Of a stretch of 64,000 nucleotides of DNA, positions 1-9,097 are shown in pieces. The notes under the pieces are model-generated. The model saw nothing but the letters and a program-made list of their open reading frames with translations. It was not told where the DNA came from and searched no databases. The stretch covers positions 1,550,001-1,614,000 of the forward strand of contig NZ_AQFT02000001.1 in NCBI RefSeq assembly GCF_000364225.2, in the 5' to 3' direction. The position numbers and the translations under genes are program-made. This DNA is from Eubacterium plexicaudatum ASF492 (GTDB taxonomy: Bacteria > Bacillota > Clostridia > Lachnospirales > Lachnospiraceae). Within the stretch, counting starts at the first letter, position 1. Each line of letters starts with the position of its first letter.

Positions 1-2
1 AA

Positions 3-584
3 GCAAAGCAGTATGTAAATCAGACCGTGTATATTGATAATGATAACGTTCTGGCCGGACAGGAAGCTACCGAATATCTGTATCAGCTTGGACATCGCAG
101 AATCGCCTATGTGGGCAGCGCTTATGTCATGTATTTTTCGGCGGAACGAAAAGAAGGATACCAGCAGGCATTGCTACGGCACGGCATCAAGCCAAATCCG
201 GACTATTGTATTGAAGCGGAACAGCTTGTTTTTGACGAAAACGGACTTTTCGAAAAACTGCTGAAACGGCCGGACAGGCCGACTGCTATTGTAGCCAGTG
301 ATGATATCCTGGCAGTTGCACTGGAGCGAACCTGCATCGGTATGGGGCTGTCGGTGCCAAAAGATTTATCTATTATTTCATTTAATAATTCTTTGTTGGC
401 ACGGATTACCTCACCGCAGCTTACTTCCATAGATGTGAATTCCTACCAGCTTGGAATGGAGGCAGCGTCTCAGTTAATCAATCATATTGAAAATCCGAAT
501 CTGCTGGCTACTAAAATTATCGTGCCGCATTATATGGTTGTACGTGGAAGCTGCAAAGAGATAAGAGAGGAGAGCGTATGTTAA
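3..584 (+). CDS. LacI-family transcriptional regulator, C-terminal part (5' end outside window)
   Basis: The reading frame is open to the left window edge, so only the effector-binding part is present; the helix-turn-helix would lie upstream. The visible protein has the periplasmic-binding-like fold of LacI/GalR regulators: a GHRRIAYVG segment near the start, an AIVASDDILAVAL segment in the middle and a TSIDVNSYQLGMEAA segment near the end. Such domains bind a sugar or similar ligand and change operator affinity. The ligand cannot be read from the sequence. The stop overlaps the start of the next gene by 7 bases, which implies translational coupling with the AAA ATPase. Family call is confident; target unknown. 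Confidence 0.85.
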   Translation, partial: AKQYVNQTVYIDNDNVLAGQEATEYLYQLGHRRIAYVGSAYVMYFSAERKEGYQQALLRHGIKPNPDYCIEAEQLVFDENGLFEKLLKRPDRPTAIVASDDILAVALERTCIGMGLSVPKDLSIISFNNSLLARITSPQLTSIDVNSYQLGMEAASQLINHIENPNLLATKIIVPHYMVVRGSCKEIREESVC

Positions 585-1300
585 ACAGTCGGTATGTACA
601 AGCGGTTGAGCTGCAGTTTGATGATTGGGACGCAGCATGTTATCCCTATAATATTGCTGCCTTTCAACATTTAGAAAGACTGGAGTTTCATCACAATGTT
701 ACTTTTTTTATCGGTGAAAATGGTTCCGGAAAATCTACGATGTTAGAAGCGATTGCAGTAAGTTTGGGACTTAACCCGGAAGGTGGCTCTAAAAATTTTA
801 CATTTTCTACAAGAGACACGCACAGTGAACTGTATAAAAAAATACGGGTGCACAGAGGCTATCGGAGCATAAAAAGCAGTTATTTTTTAAGAGCGGAAAG
901 TTTTTATAATCTGGCGACGGAAATTGATGAGATTGATGTAGTATCCGGTTATGGGGGAAAATCGCTGCATAAGCAATCGCATGGAGAATCTTTTATGTCG
1001 CTGATTTTAAATCGCCTGACGAATAGCGGTGTTTATTTATTTGACGAGCCGGAAGCGGCATTATCGTCGTTCAACCAGCTCGTTTTGCTGAAAAGAATGC
1101 ATGAATTATCCGACAGTGGCGCACAGTTTATAATCGCGACACATTCACCGTTTTTACTCGCTTTTCCGGATGCGGAAATCTATGAATTCGGCAGCAGCGG
1201 AATTGAGAGAAAGTCCTATGAGGAAACGGACCCATATAAATTCACAAAATATTTTATCAATAATTATGAAAATTATTTAAATAAGTTATTACATAGTTAG
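578..1300 (+). CDS. AAA family ATPase, small RecF/SMC-like
   Basis: A 240-residue stand-alone ATPase with a Walker A motif GENGSGKST near residue 50, and a Walker B region LFDEPEAALSS near residue 160. IATHSP follows as the switch/H-loop region. This is the layout of OLD/RecF-type ABC ATPases shrunk to the core, with little room for a coiled coil. The ATG lies inside the last codons of the LacI-type gene. Small proteins of this type are common in Clostridia, are usually annotated only as AAA ATPases, and have no assigned substrate. Nothing nearby identifies a nuclease partner. Confidence 0.8.
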   Translation: MLNSRYVQAVELQFDDWDAACYPYNIAAFQHLERLEFHHNVTFFIGENGSGKSTMLEAIAVSLGLNPEGGSKNFTFSTRDTHSELYKKIRVHRGYRSIKSSYFLRAESFYNLATEIDEIDVVSGYGGKSLHKQSHGESFMSLILNRLTNSGVYLFDEPEAALSSFNQLVLLKRMHELSDSGAQFIIATHSPFLLAFPDAEIYEFGSSGIERKSYEETDPYKFTKYFINNYENYLNKLLHS

Positions 1301-1313
1301 AATGTAAAAGCTA

Positions 1314-1346
1314 GTATTAATCCGTCGTTTCCCGCCGGATTAATAC
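1314..1346. terminator. hairpin between convergent genes
   Basis: An 11-bp perfect inverted repeat (GTATTAATCCG and its complement, 11-base loop) overlaps the 3' end of scrR and lies 13 bases after the AAA ATPase stop. It probably serves as a two-way terminator. Neither side has a long T tract, so efficiency is uncertain. Confidence 0.5.
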
Positions 1347-2342
1347 AGGGGTTATGTTTTTATGAACAAGCGCGGTCTGCGGTTTCGGACGGCGCTTTTT
1401 TCGTTCGTCCATCAGCGTGACAAGCAAAGACATTGCTTCATGGGCAATTTTATCAATCTGCTGGCCAATCGTGCTGATCGGCAGAATTGCCTGACCGGAA
1501 ACAGGAGAATCATCAAATCCGATCAGACGAAATTCGTCCGGCAAAGTTCCATATTTTCGGAATATAATGTTCAGCATGGTATTGGCATGTGTATCATTGG
1601 ACAGAAACAGACCTTTTTTTACGTTCGGATATTTGTGGGTTATATACGCAAACAGCTGCTGCATGCAGGCATTGATTTCCTGAGGGGAGTGCCCAAGATC
1701 CTGTAAGATTAATTCGTGTTTGATCTGCCGTTCTTTGCAGGTATCCAAAAATCCGCGGATTCTGCCATACGATGGGACATTTTCCGCTACCTGAGAATTG
1801 ATGTGGATAAGTACATCACAATGATTTTTAATAAGCAGACTCGTTCCCTGTACCGCACCCATATAGTTATCCGTGTTTACACTGTTTATATAAGCGTCTT
1901 CCCGTTCAATGGCCACGATAGGAATGCCGCAGGCGGCCAGTTCCTGCGAACCGATCGTATGGCTTAAAATAATCATGCCTTCGATCCGGTAGGCGAGCAG
2001 CTCCTGAAGATATTTGCGATCAGCCTCCACATCGTGTTTGCTCGTAAAAATTAAAAACTTATATCCAAATTCATCATAAGTATTTAAAATCTGATTTAAC
2101 ATTTCGGCATAATAGTGCATATATAAATTCGGTATAATAATGCCGACAAATTCGCTTTTCCCGTTTGCAAATATTTTCGCCAGCTTATTTTCCTGATAGT
2201 TTAAATCTTCCAGCGCCTGCGCGATAATTTCCTGGTTTTTTACGGTCAGAGAGTCCGGGTCGTTAAAATACCGGGATATTGTCGTTTTTGAAAAGTTGGT
2301 ATATTTCGCAATATCGGCAAATGTAATTTTTTTTTGATCCAT
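1317..2342 (-). CDS. scrR: LacI-family repressor of the sucrose operon
   Basis: A 341-residue regulator. The N-terminal helix-turn-helix reads ITFADIAKYTNFSKTTISRYF, with the hinge helix following, and then a sugar-binding domain (FVGIIIPNLYMHYYAEML onward). The ATG at 2342 is chosen because GGAGG lies 8 bases upstream; a longer frame to 2471 has no ribosome site and would run through the promoter. It is divergent from the MBL-scrA-scrB operon, and three TAACCGGTTA-like palindromes lie in the shared intergenic region. By analogy with ScrR/SacR-type repressors it should bind these and release on a sucrose-derived sugar. The exact inducer is inferred from context. Confidence 0.85.
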   Translation of the reverse strand: MDQKKITFADIAKYTNFSKTTISRYFNDPDSLTVKNQEIIAQALEDLNYQENKLAKIFANGKSEFVGIIIPNLYMHYYAEMLNQILNTYDEFGYKFLIFTSKHDVEADRKYLQELLAYRIEGMIILSHTIGSQELAACGIPIVAIEREDAYINSVNTDNYMGAVQGTSLLIKNHCDVLIHINSQVAENVPSYGRIRGFLDTCKERQIKHELILQDLGHSPQEINACMQQLFAYITHKYPNVKKGLFLSNDTHANTMLNIIFRKYGTLPDEFRLIGFDDSPVSGQAILPISTIGQQIDKIAHEAMSLLVTLMDERKKRRPKPQTALVHKNITPVLIRRETTD

Positions 2343-2388
2343 AACAAAAACCTCCGCACACTCTAGCACCCGTTTACTTTTTGTATAT

Positions 2389-2417
2389 AGTATAACAGGA
2401 CGGCACATAAAATGCAA
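2389..2417 (-). promoter_or_regulatory. scrR promoter
   Basis: Reading the minus strand, TTGCAT is followed after 17 bases by TATACT, 47 bases before the scrR start. A palindromic operator sits just upstream, so the gene may be autoregulated. Confidence 0.6.
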
Positions 2418-2433
2418 TGAAAAATAACTGGTA

Positions 2434-2449
2434 AAGTAACCGGTTATTT
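2434..2449. promoter_or_regulatory. LacI-type operator, upstream copy
   Basis: AAGTAACCGGTTATTT contains the palindrome TAACCGGTTA, the same core as the two copies downstream of the scr promoter. It lies between the two divergent promoters, where a LacI-family dimer could block both or loop to the downstream sites. Confidence 0.65.
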
Positions 2450-2464
2450 TTTGTAAAAAAACCG

Positions 2465-2493
2465 TTGACACGTGGAAGCTGACATGGTATGAT
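2465..2493 (+). promoter_or_regulatory. sigma-A promoter of the sucrose operon
   Basis: TTGACA (2465-2470) and TATGAT (2488-2493) are separated by exactly 17 bases, a near-consensus promoter for the MBL-scrA-scrB operon. It is bracketed by TAACCGGTTA palindromes on both sides, as expected for a strong but tightly repressed promoter. Confidence 0.8.
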
Positions 2494-2503
2494 AAGTACT
2501 ATA

Positions 2504-2528
2504 AAGTAACCGGTTACTTAACCGGTTA
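2504..2528. promoter_or_regulatory. tandem LacI-type operators
   Basis: A perfect 16-bp palindrome AAGTAACCGGTTACTT (2504-2519) overlaps a second TAACCGGTTA core (2519-2528). They lie just downstream of the -10 box, where bound repressor would block transcription start. The central CG and symmetry match LacI/GalR operators. Confidence 0.75.
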
Positions 2529-2565
2529 TTCAACAGAACGTAAACAAAAACGGAAAGGAGCAATT

Positions 2566-3414
2566 ATGGAACTACAATATTTAGGAACGGCAGCGGCAGA
2601 AGGATGGCCTGCATTGTTTTGCAGTTGTGATATTTGCAAAAGGGCAAGACGTACAGGCGGAAAAGAGCTTCGCACCCGGACGCAGGCGCTTTTGGATGAA
2701 ACGATTTTAATTGATTTTCCACCGGATACTTATACACATGCGCTGCAGTATACGCTGCAGCTTGGAAAACTCCGGCATTTGCTTGTAACGCATTCGCATA
2801 TGGATCATTTTTTTCCGGTAGAGCTGATTCATCGTCATGAACATTTCGGACATGGTGCGCAGGGAATGCTGCATGTATACGGCAACGAGGCAGTGGAAAA
2901 GGCCTTTTATGACGCGGTGCTGATTGATCGCTTTCGCGTACATCCGCTGGACGATGCCGTACGGTTTGTAACAGTTAAGCCTTTTGAAGATTTTATGGCA
3001 GATGGCTATCATATTATTCCGGTTCCGGCAGACCATGATCCAAGAGAAGTATGCCTGATTTATATTATTGAAAAAGACGGAACCTGCATGCTGTACGGAC
3101 ATGATACCGGTATGAATTTAAGCAAAGAAGCATGGGAGTGCATTTTCAGCCATTCGTATGACCTTGTATCACTGGATGCCACAATGGGAACGAAGCAGAT
3201 CAACGGATACCATATGGGCCTGGCGGACGATCTGGCGTTTGTAAAACTGCTGGAAGAACACGGGTGCGTGGGGCAGCATACCGTAAAAGTTATCAACCAT
3301 TTTTCGCATAATGGGGAAATGTCGCATGAACAGCTGGATGCATTTGCAAAAGAGCACGGCATGCTGGCGGCTTACGACGGCATGAAAGTGCGGTTTGAAA
3401 ACGAACAGTCATAA
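2566..3414 (+). CDS. MBL-fold metallohydrolase, PhnP-like
   Basis: A 282-residue metallo-beta-lactamase-fold enzyme. The HSHMDHF metal-binding motif lies near residue 76, further His/Asp ligands are in VPADHDP and YGHDTG, and a late His is in INHFSHNG. The N-terminal CSCDICKRAR segment resembles the cysteine-rich N-terminus of PhnP-type phosphodiesterases, which open cyclic ribose phosphates. It is the first gene after the ScrR-controlled promoter and sits 14 bases before the PTS gene, so it is co-expressed with sucrose uptake. Its substrate is unknown; a cyclic sugar phosphate by-product is one guess. Fold assignment is firm, role is not. Confidence 0.8.
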   Translation: MELQYLGTAAAEGWPALFCSCDICKRARRTGGKELRTRTQALLDETILIDFPPDTYTHALQYTLQLGKLRHLLVTHSHMDHFFPVELIHRHEHFGHGAQGMLHVYGNEAVEKAFYDAVLIDRFRVHPLDDAVRFVTVKPFEDFMADGYHIIPVPADHDPREVCLIYIIEKDGTCMLYGHDTGMNLSKEAWECIFSHSYDLVSLDATMGTKQINGYHMGLADDLAFVKLLEEHGCVGQHTVKVINHFSHNGEMSHEQLDAFAKEHGMLAAYDGMKVRFENEQS

Positions 3415-3428
3415 AAAAGGAGGAACTT

Positions 3429-5336
3429 ATGGATTACAGAAACGTTGCAGAACAAATCTACGACAAAGTAGGAAAAAAAGAAAATTTAATTTCTGCCGCA
3501 CACTGTGCAACACGTCTTCGTCTTGTAATAGCAGACAATGATAAATGCGATAGTAAAGCGGTAGAAGAGATTGACGGTGTCAAGGGTGTATTTTTTGCAT
3601 CCGGACAGCTTCAAATTATTCTCGGTACCGGAACCGTCAATAAAGTATATGACGAATTTTTGCAGGTATCCGGCCTGTCGGCAGCTACAAAAGCGGAAGT
3701 AAAGCAGGCTGCCGCCGCTCAGCAGAATCTTTTTAAAAGAGCGATAAAAACACTGGGAGATATTTTTGTGCCGATTATTCCGGCCATTGTTGCCAGCGGT
3801 TTTTTAATGGGCATCATGGAAGCGCTGAATTTTATGGTCAACAACGGATTTTTAACCTTGAATACCGAAGGTTCCCTGTTTGTGTTTGCGAAATTATTCA
3901 GTAATGTTGCCTATACGTTTCTGCCGATATTAATAGCGACAAGCGCTGCTAAGGCGTTTGGCGGCAATCCGTATCTTGGAGCGGTTATTGGGATGCTGAT
4001 GATCCATCCGGATTTGCAGAACGCATGGACCGTCGCGACAGAAGGTGTAAAAATACGCCAAAGCGTATGGTTTGGACTGTATGAAATTGATCTGATTGGT
4101 TATCAGGGGCATGTTATTCCGGTTATCATTGCCGTATGGGTTATGTGTATGATCGAAAAGAAACTGCATAAAATCGTACCGGAAATGTTTGACCTTTTTG
4201 TGACACCACTTGCCAGCGTATTTGCGACCGGTTATCTGACTTATTCTGTGATCGGGCCGGTTTTTGTTATTATAGAAAACGGAATTATCAGCGGGATTCA
4301 GTGGCTGATCGCACTTCCGCTTGGAATTGGCAGTTTTGTTATGGGCGCATTGTACGCACCGACCGTTGTGGCAGGTGTGCATCACATGTATACGATTATA
4401 GATGTGGGACAGCTTGCAAAATTTGGTGTTACATACTGGCTTCCGCTGGCATCCGCAGCGAATCTGGCACAGGGAGCCGCAACACTCGCCGTTGCTTTGA
4501 AAACGAAACATACAAGAATTAAATCCATGGCGCTTCCGTCCGCATTCAGTGCGTTTATGGGAATTACGGAACCGGCAATCTTCGGTGTGAACATGCGCTT
4601 TTTCAAACCGTTTATCTGCGGCTGTGCCGGCGGCGCCTGCGGTGCGCTGTTTGCCTCGGTTACAGGACTTGGAGCCAGCGGTACGGGTGTTACCGGGCTG
4701 TTTGGTGTGCTGCTTTGTCTGAATATGCCGGTACAGTACATTTTGATGATGGCAATATCCATCGGCGTTTCCTTTGTGCTGACATGGATGTTTGGATACA
4801 AAGACGAACCGGAGCAGAAGAAACCGGAAGCGGAATCCACAGATACGACACTTCCGAAGCAAAGCGGGGACGGAACAATTATTTATGCACCGATACAGGG
4901 AACGGTCATTGCAAGAGAACAGATTCCGGATGAAACGTTTGCGTCCGGTGTATTGGGCGACGGTGTTGGTGTGGAACCGGAGCAGGGAGTCGTTGTTGCA
5001 CCGTTTGACGGTGAAATATCTTCCGTAACGGAGACGAAACATGCGGTTGGAATCAGCGGACCGAACGGGATGGAACTGCTGATTCATGTCGGTGTGGATA
5101 CCGTTAAAATGAAGGGCGACGGATTTACGCTTTTTGTAAACGAAGGAGAGAAAGTCCGGGCCGGACAAAAGCTTATGACGTTTGATCCGGAAAAAATCCG
5201 GGCCGCAGGATATCATACGACTTCAGCCATATTGCTGACCAACAGTGATGAATACCCGGTTTGTACCGTATTAAAAACCGGGAAAACAAATCGGATGGAC
5301 GCGCTTATTTCGATTTCGGAAAACGGAACAAAATAA
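3429..5336 (+). CDS. scrA: PTS sugar transporter subunit IIBCA, sucrose-type
   Basis: A 635-residue fused PTS permease of the glucose/sucrose/beta-glucoside superfamily. Order: IIB (phosphorylated Cys26 in AAHCATRLRL), a long multi-pass IIC channel (about residues 105-455, including the conserved GITEPAIFGVN segment), a charged linker, then IIA (about residues 485-620, active His near 553 in LLIHVGVDT). It imports and phosphorylates a disaccharide at the membrane, using HPr-phosphate. Pairing with a GH32 hydrolase and a LacI-type repressor points to sucrose giving sucrose-6-phosphate. A beta-glucoside permease is less likely, since no phospho-beta-glucosidase is nearby. Confidence 0.85.
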   Translation: MDYRNVAEQIYDKVGKKENLISAAHCATRLRLVIADNDKCDSKAVEEIDGVKGVFFASGQLQIILGTGTVNKVYDEFLQVSGLSAATKAEVKQAAAAQQNLFKRAIKTLGDIFVPIIPAIVASGFLMGIMEALNFMVNNGFLTLNTEGSLFVFAKLFSNVAYTFLPILIATSAAKAFGGNPYLGAVIGMLMIHPDLQNAWTVATEGVKIRQSVWFGLYEIDLIGYQGHVIPVIIAVWVMCMIEKKLHKIVPEMFDLFVTPLASVFATGYLTYSVIGPVFVIIENGIISGIQWLIALPLGIGSFVMGALYAPTVVAGVHHMYTIIDVGQLAKFGVTYWLPLASAANLAQGAATLAVALKTKHTRIKSMALPSAFSAFMGITEPAIFGVNMRFFKPFICGCAGGACGALFASVTGLGASGTGVTGLFGVLLCLNMPVQYILMMAISIGVSFVLTWMFGYKDEPEQKKPEAESTDTTLPKQSGDGTIIYAPIQGTVIAREQIPDETFASGVLGDGVGVEPEQGVVVAPFDGEISSVTETKHAVGISGPNGMELLIHVGVDTVKMKGDGFTLFVNEGEKVRAGQKLMTFDPEKIRAAGYHTTSAILLTNSDEYPVCTVLKTGKTNRMDALISISENGTK

Positions 5337-5398
5337 TAGCCTGATAGCTGATGAACCAAGGTATAACAAAAAATAAAGAACGGAGAGGATCTTGGAAT

Positions 5399-6898
5399 AT
5401 GACAAGTCAGACTTTACGGGAAGCCCGAAAATATGAGGAAGCTTCCGAAAAGTTAATCAAACCGGAAAAGCGTCCGGATTTTCATCTGTCCGCAAGGACA
5501 GGATGGATGAACGATCCGAACGGATTTTCCTGGTATCAGGGAAAGTATCATATGTTTTACCAGTATCATCCTTATGATTCCCATTGGGGACCGATGCACT
5601 GGGGCCATGCGGTCAGCACGGATCTGCTGCACTGGGAATATCTTCCGGCTGCGCTGGCGCCGGATGCGTCTTACGACAAGGACGGCTGCTTTTCGGGCAG
5701 TGCGGTCGAGCTGGCGGACGGCAGACATCTGTTAATGTATACCGGTGTTGTGCAGGAACGGCTGAAAAACGGAGAACTGCGGGAACTTCAGACACAGTGT
5801 CTGGCAGTCGGAGACGGCATTGATTATGAAAAATATGAAAACAACCCGGTTCTGGACGAAAAAGATCTGCCACAGGGATTCAGCAGATATGACTTTCGCG
5901 ACCCGAAGATTCTGAAAAATGCGGACGGTTCTTACAGCTGTATTATCGGCAACCGGCCGGCAGACGGCAGCGGACAGATCTTATTGTTTACGAGTGCGGA
6001 CGGATTTCAGTGGAAATATCAAAAAGTACTGTGTACCAACAACAGGCGGTTTGGTCTGATGTGGGAATGTCCGGATTTTTTTGAACTGGACGGAAAACAT
6101 GTGCTTCTGACAAGTCCGCAGGATATGATGCCGCAGGGGTTTGAGTACCATAACGGAAACGGCACGCTCTGTCTGATTGGTACGTATGACGAAAAAACCG
6201 CCACATTTACCGAAGAATCCGGACAGTCCATTGATTACGGTATTGACTTTTATGCACCGCAGACGGTACTGTCGCCGGACGGCAGACGCATTATGATTGG
6301 CTGGATGCAAAACTGGGATACATGCAACCTGCGTACATCCGAGCATCCGCTTTGGTACGGGCAGATGAGCCTGCCGCGAGAGTTGCATATTAAAAACGGC
6401 CGGTTATATCAGCAGCCAATCCGTGAACTGGAGCAGATGCGCGGCAGCAAAACGCTGTATCAAAATGTGCCGGTAACCGGATTTTTACAGCTGGAAGGCA
6501 TTCGGGGACGCCTTGTGGATCTTACGATTGTGATCCGGCCGGCCCAGGGAGAACGGTCTTATCGGAAATTTGCGGTGCGGTTTGCACAAAATGAAACGTA
6601 CTATACATCGCTTAGTTTTCGGCCGGAAGAGTCCATATTAAAGATTGACCGTAAATATTCCGGTTCCAGACGCGCCATTATTCATCAGCGCAGAAGTCTT
6701 GTAAACCACACGGACGGATGCCTGCGGCTGAGGCTGATTTTGGACCGCTACAGTGTGGAAGTGTTTGTCAATGACGGAGAACAGGTGATGACAGCTACGA
6801 TGTATACGGAACAGAGTGCGGATGGAATTTCGTTTTTTGCAGACGGAGCAGTCTGCATGGATGTAGTAAAATATGATTTGATTTCGAACGGATTTTAA
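5399..6898 (+). CDS. scrB: glycoside hydrolase family 32, sucrose-6-phosphate hydrolase
   Basis: A 499-residue GH32 enzyme with the catalytic set in order: WMNDPNG (nucleophile Asp, near residue 39), FRDPK (transition-state stabiliser) and WECPDFF (acid/base Glu, near residue 223). A beta-sandwich domain fills the last third (YSVEVFVNDGE). It cleaves sucrose-6-phosphate from the PTS into glucose-6-phosphate and fructose in the cytoplasm; no signal peptide is seen. The ATG at 5399 has GGAGAGG about 10 bases upstream, better placed than the ATG at 5351. It is the last gene before a strong terminator. Confidence 0.88.
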   Translation: MTSQTLREARKYEEASEKLIKPEKRPDFHLSARTGWMNDPNGFSWYQGKYHMFYQYHPYDSHWGPMHWGHAVSTDLLHWEYLPAALAPDASYDKDGCFSGSAVELADGRHLLMYTGVVQERLKNGELRELQTQCLAVGDGIDYEKYENNPVLDEKDLPQGFSRYDFRDPKILKNADGSYSCIIGNRPADGSGQILLFTSADGFQWKYQKVLCTNNRRFGLMWECPDFFELDGKHVLLTSPQDMMPQGFEYHNGNGTLCLIGTYDEKTATFTEESGQSIDYGIDFYAPQTVLSPDGRRIMIGWMQNWDTCNLRTSEHPLWYGQMSLPRELHIKNGRLYQQPIRELEQMRGSKTLYQNVPVTGFLQLEGIRGRLVDLTIVIRPAQGERSYRKFAVRFAQNETYYTSLSFRPEESILKIDRKYSGSRRAIIHQRRSLVNHTDGCLRLRLILDRYSVEVFVNDGEQVMTATMYTEQSADGISFFADGAVCMDVVKYDLISNGF

Positions 6899-6912
6899 TC
6901 GGATATAAAACC

Positions 6913-6963
6913 AAACGGATGTCCGGCGTGTGTGAAAACATACGCCGCAGACATCCGTTTTTT
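6913..6963 (+). terminator. intrinsic terminator after scrB
   Basis: A long stem starting AAACGGATGTC pairs with GACATCCGTTT, with an inner GGCGT/ACGCC part, followed by a run of T. This is a clear Rho-independent terminator closing the sucrose operon. Confidence 0.9.
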
Positions 6964-7027
6964 GTACGCAAAACAGGAAGGTCGGGCCGGATATGGCATC
7001 GTTCCTGTCATTTATAAAAGTTTTCGA

Positions 7028-7056
7028 TTGTTTTTTCATTCCACTTATACTATAAT
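7028..7056 (+). promoter_or_regulatory. promoter of mutS-mutL-miaA
   Basis: TTGTTT (7028-7033) and TATAAT (7051-7056) with a 17-base spacer, 65 bases before the mutS start. Confidence 0.65.
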
Positions 7057-7120
7057 ACGTTTATTGTAAATGGAGCATAACTCCACAAAGGATAAATCAA
7101 AAGAGTGAGGTTACATACCG

Positions 7121-7631
7121 ATGGTAGAAATCAAAACAGAAGCAACGCCAATGATGCGTCAGTATCTAGAAATCAAGGACAGCTACAAAGACTGTATTTT
7201 ATTTTATCGTCTGGGTGATTTTTATGAAATGTTTTATGACGATGCGATAAAAGCGTCCAAAGAACTGGAGCTTACGCTGACCGGGAAAAACTGCGGTCTG
7301 GAAGAACGCGCGCCGATGTGCGGCGTACCGTATCATTCGGTGGAAGGCTATTTAAATAAACTTGTGGAAAAAGGATACAAAGTGGCGATTTGCGAACAGG
7401 TCGAAGATCCAAAGCATGCAAGGGGCATTGTGCATCGGGAGGTCATCCGTATCGTAACGCCTGGCACAAATATCAACATGCAGGCGCTGGACGAATCCAA
7501 AAACAATTACATTATGTCGATTGTCTATTTAAACAGCCGTTACGGCCTTTCCATTGCGGATGTGACAACCGGCGATTATTATGTGACGGAAGTAGAATCC
7601 ACTCAAAAACTGTGTGATGAAATTAATAAAT
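7121..7631 (+). pseudogene. mutS: DNA mismatch repair protein MutS, 5' fragment, interrupted by IS
   Basis: The first 170 residues of MutS, including the mismatch-reading domain with its Phe-X-Glu motif in [11 protein letters not shown] (about residue 35) and the start of the connector domain. Host coding stops at the left copy of a 9-bp duplication. Read-through into the element adds about 19 foreign residues before a stop. Removing the IS and one duplication copy (1475 bases) rejoins the frame exactly as CDEINK-FSPSEIVC, so the gene was intact before insertion. MutS starts mismatch repair by binding mispairs and small loops; this fragment lacks the ATPase and cannot do so. Confidence 0.9.
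7623..7631. repeat. target-site duplication, left copy
   Basis: TTAATAAAT, repeated exactly at 9098-9106 on the other side of the element. Confidence 0.85.
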
Positions 7632-9097
7632 CACCACTTTACAACTTTTTAAAAAATAAAATAACGCACAAGGTACTTTCTCATGTATAATAAGTTTGCA
7701 CACAAAACTATACGAAAGAGAGTGACCTTGTACGTCAGACTTATTATACAACGAAAATAATCTAATTGGTAGACTGTACCGTTATTTTTATATTTATTTT
7801 AAAACTTTTTCCGCACCGACTATTGAAACCCTTTTTCTGCTGGTGTTATCTATACTTGCCATGGAGTCAGCAGTTTCCATCCGGTCCCTTTACAGACATT
7901 TTTTATCAGGGATTACAAAAAAATCCCTGAATGCATTTTACTATGCCTGCTCTTATGCAAAGGCCGATTATTCCAGATTTATGAATGTTACTGCTGGCAT
8001 GGCTTTAAAACTCATACCGGAAAAACTTTCTTCACAGCCTGTTTTTCTGTGCATTGATGACACAATGGCCCCGAAGTTTGGAAAAAAATTTGAAGATGTT
8101 TCAAAACTTTTTGACCATGCAGCGCATAATGGCTCAAACTATCTGAACGGACATTGTTTCGTAAGCGTAATGCTCTGCGTCCCGGTGTGGAATAAAAACA
8201 GGATCCATTACCTTTCTGTTCCGCTTGGATACCGTATGTGGCAAAAAAAGGAGTCAAAGCTGGAACTTGCTGCATCCATGGTCCGTCAGGCGATGCCGGA
8301 ATTCAGCAATAAAAAAATGTTATCATCCTTTGTGACAGCTGGTATGTAAAAAAGAACCTTGTTTCCATCGTGGATGAATATGAGAACCTTGACCTTATCG
8401 GAAATGCAAGGTCTGATTCTGTCATTTATGACCTGCCGCCGCAGCGTACTGGAAAAAGGGGACGGCCAGCGCTGCATGGGAAAAAACTTTCCATTCAGGA
8501 CGATTTTACGCTGTCTGATGAAAAATCGGTGATTATTATATGGCCGTGCGCCATGTCCTTACTAATATTTTTGGAAAAAGGACAGTCCTGGCATATGTCA
8601 CATCCGCTGATAAAGCAGCAGGCAGCAGGCGTTTGTTTTTCAGCACAGTTTTTCCGGAACAGCTTCAGGTCTTCTGCGCATGGCAGGAGAAATCCCCGCT
8701 AAACCAGACAGGGAGCAGCCGGATGCAGTTTATTCCCCTGATGCTGTATGCATTTCGATGGCCGATAGAGGTTAGTTACTACGAACAGAAAACTTTCTGG
8801 TCACTGTGCAGTTACATGGTCCGCAGCCGCAAAGGGATTGAAATGCTGGTCAATCTGATTAACATTTCATACTGTGCAATGAAACTGCTGCCATACCAGG
8901 ACAAGGCGTTTTATAAATATCAGACAGAAAGCGTGCAGGAGTTTCGGTTTGCGTTAAGCGAACAAATTCGCCAGCAGGTATTTTATGCCATTTTCGTAGA
9001 AAAAGTCGAAACCAGCATAAAATCAAATGCTTTAATAAATGCCTTAAAACGGCTGGTTCAGAAACAGGGGCATCATTTATAAAGTTGTAAAGTAGTG
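7632..9097 (+). mobile_element. IS4-family-like insertion sequence in mutS
   Basis: A 1466-bp element with imperfect terminal inverted repeats: CACCACTTTACAACTTT on the left, and on the right the complement of CACTACTTTACAACTTT. It is bounded by the 9-bp duplication TTAATAAAT and carries one DDE transposase gene in the same direction as mutS. Size, one-gene layout and a 9-bp duplication fit the IS4 group. The first about 100 bases up to the transposase hold no gene. Near-identical duplications suggest the insertion is not old. Confidence 0.85.
7728..9082 (+). pseudogene. IS4-type DDE transposase, frame broken by A-run losses
   Basis: The three catalytic blocks of an IS4-type transposase are all present: CIDDTMAPKFG (first Asp), CDSWYVKKN (second Asp) and IEVSYYEQKTFW (Glu). 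They are in different frames. The frame moves back by one at an A7 run (8311-8317) and again at an A5 run (8521-8525). A third shift near 7754-7757 would join a TTG start at 7728. Each shift is mended by adding one A, giving a protein of about 450 residues. It is either decayed or affected by the same homopolymer losses seen elsewhere in this window. The start is uncertain; the certain coding part begins near 7741. Confidence 0.75.

Noticed and set aside
3930..5216. Long open frame of about 428 codons on the minus strand, opposite the PTS gene
   Set aside because: Cys/His/Arg-rich translation without any recognisable domain, fully antisense to the clear PTS IIBCA gene; a shadow frame.
8311..8525. 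Programmed -1 ribosomal frameshifting in the IS transposase
   Set aside because: IS4-type transposases are normally one frame, the A7 run does not form a proper X-XXY-YYZ slippery heptamer in the reading phase, and two or three shifts would be needed.
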